From: an uncultured Rhodocyclaceae bacterium
Lineage (GTDB): Bacteria; Pseudomonadota; Gammaproteobacteria; Burkholderiales; Rhodocyclaceae
Length of the DNA stretch: 23,176 nucleotides
Assembly: GCA_937892345.1 (NCBI GenBank)
Contig: CALAGF010000313.1
Coordinates: forward strand, 1 to 23,176
Direction: 5' to 3'
Part shown: positions 22,786-23,176 of the stretch, piece after piece
How the letters are laid out: every line of letters begins with the position of its first letter
Numbering within the stretch: position 1 is the stretch's first letter
Notes under the pieces: generated by a model
Told to the model about the DNA's origin: nothing
Seen by the model: only the letters and a program-made list of their open reading frames with translations
The model's database searches: none
Translations under genes and position numbers: made by a program

Positions 22786-23176
22786 CAGGCGTTCTCCGGG
22801 AGATCAAGCGGCCGGCCCTTGCGGTCACGACCCAAAATTCGCGGCTTGACATAACGGTCGATCACCGGCGTCAGCGCGTTCATCAAGAGGATTGCGAAAG
22901 CCATGCCCTCGGGATAGGCGCCAACGGTGCGGATAACCCAGGTCAGCAGGCCGACGCCCAGGCCAAAGCTCAATTGGCCCGCTGCGGTATTTGGCGAAGT
23001 CACGTAATCGGTGGCAATGAAGAAAGCCCCCAACATCAACGCCCCAGAGAGCAGATGCGACTCGGCGGACAGGTAGCGTCCGGGATCGACCGCGTGACCG
23101 ATCAGTGCAGGGATACCAATCCCGAGCAGCACACCGACCGGAATGTGCCAGGAAATGACTCGGGTCAGCAGCAGGT
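22785..23176 (-). CDS. rnfD: Rnf/Rsx electron transport complex subunit D (3' part only)
   Basis: The right edge cuts this gene: the frame is open from 23176 and only the last 130 or so residues are present. They contain RVISWHIPVGVLLGIGIPAL, HLLSGALMLGAFFIATDYVTSPNT and GAYPEGMAFAILLMNALTP, typical of the last membrane helices of RnfD, an inner-membrane subunit with covalent FMN. The FMN-bearing threonine lies in the missing part. The gene order D-G-E-H matches the standard rnfABCDGE-H layout, so rnfC, B and A should lie beyond the right edge. Confidence 0.94.
   Translation of the reverse strand, partial: LLLTRVISWHIPVGVLLGIGIPALIGHAVDPGRYLSAESHLLSGALMLGAFFIATDYVTSPNTAAGQLSFGLGVGLLTWVIRTVGAYPEGMAFAILLMNALTPVIDRYVKPRILGRDRKGRPLDLPENA

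Overview
The window looks like ordinary chromosome of a GC-rich, Gram-negative betaproteobacterium, probably of the Rhodocyclales type (Dechloromonas, Azonexus or Accumulibacter relatives). That placement is an inference from gene content (NnrS, an Rnf complex, FliW, MarR with an OmpA lipoprotein, MnmH, Psd, Kup) and from protein style, not from a search. No rRNA, tRNA, CRISPR array, insertion sequence or prophage was seen, and no gene-free stretch exceeds about 250 bases.

The left end is not trustworthy. Bases 1-26 are an Illumina TruSeq adapter. Bases 27 to about 533 are a fragment, open at the left edge, of a plasmid-style protein (VirD2-like relaxase tail with an LPD7-like domain). It joins abruptly at about 524-536 to the first 105 or so codons of a nitronate monooxygenase gene. 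I read this as a library or assembly chimera; the host chromosome starts to the right of about 524.

From 1009 to 5398, plus-strand genes encode NnrS (nitric-oxide-related haem-copper membrane protein), RlmF (23S rRNA m6A1618 methyltransferase), phosphatidylserine decarboxylase and MnmH/SelU (tRNA 2-selenouridine synthase); the last two overlap. From 5402 to 7138 on the minus strand lie a cyclic-nucleotide-binding/EAL c-di-GMP phosphodiesterase and FliW. Divergent from fliW is tex (7254-9560), closed by a clear terminator. A ferric-reductase-like flavohaem oxidoreductase, an ArsC/Spx-like protein, the Hsp33 chaperone HslO and an orphan membrane histidine kinase follow in a row (9675-13675).

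From 13663 to the right edge every gene is on the minus strand. In transcription order from the right these are rnfD (partial), rnfG, rnfE and rnfH of the Rnf ion-pumping complex; an NhaD/citrate-type ion transporter cut by an in-frame amber codon; kup (potassium uptake); rimO overlapping an FAD-linked 2-hydroxyacid dehydrogenase; and a marR-type regulator overlapping an OmpA-like lipoprotein gene.

I found no new multi-gene system. The points most worth checking are the adapter and chimera, the amber codon in the transporter, loss of two of the four redox-switch cysteines in HslO, and a pair of ATTGATATCAAT-like sites in front of marR.
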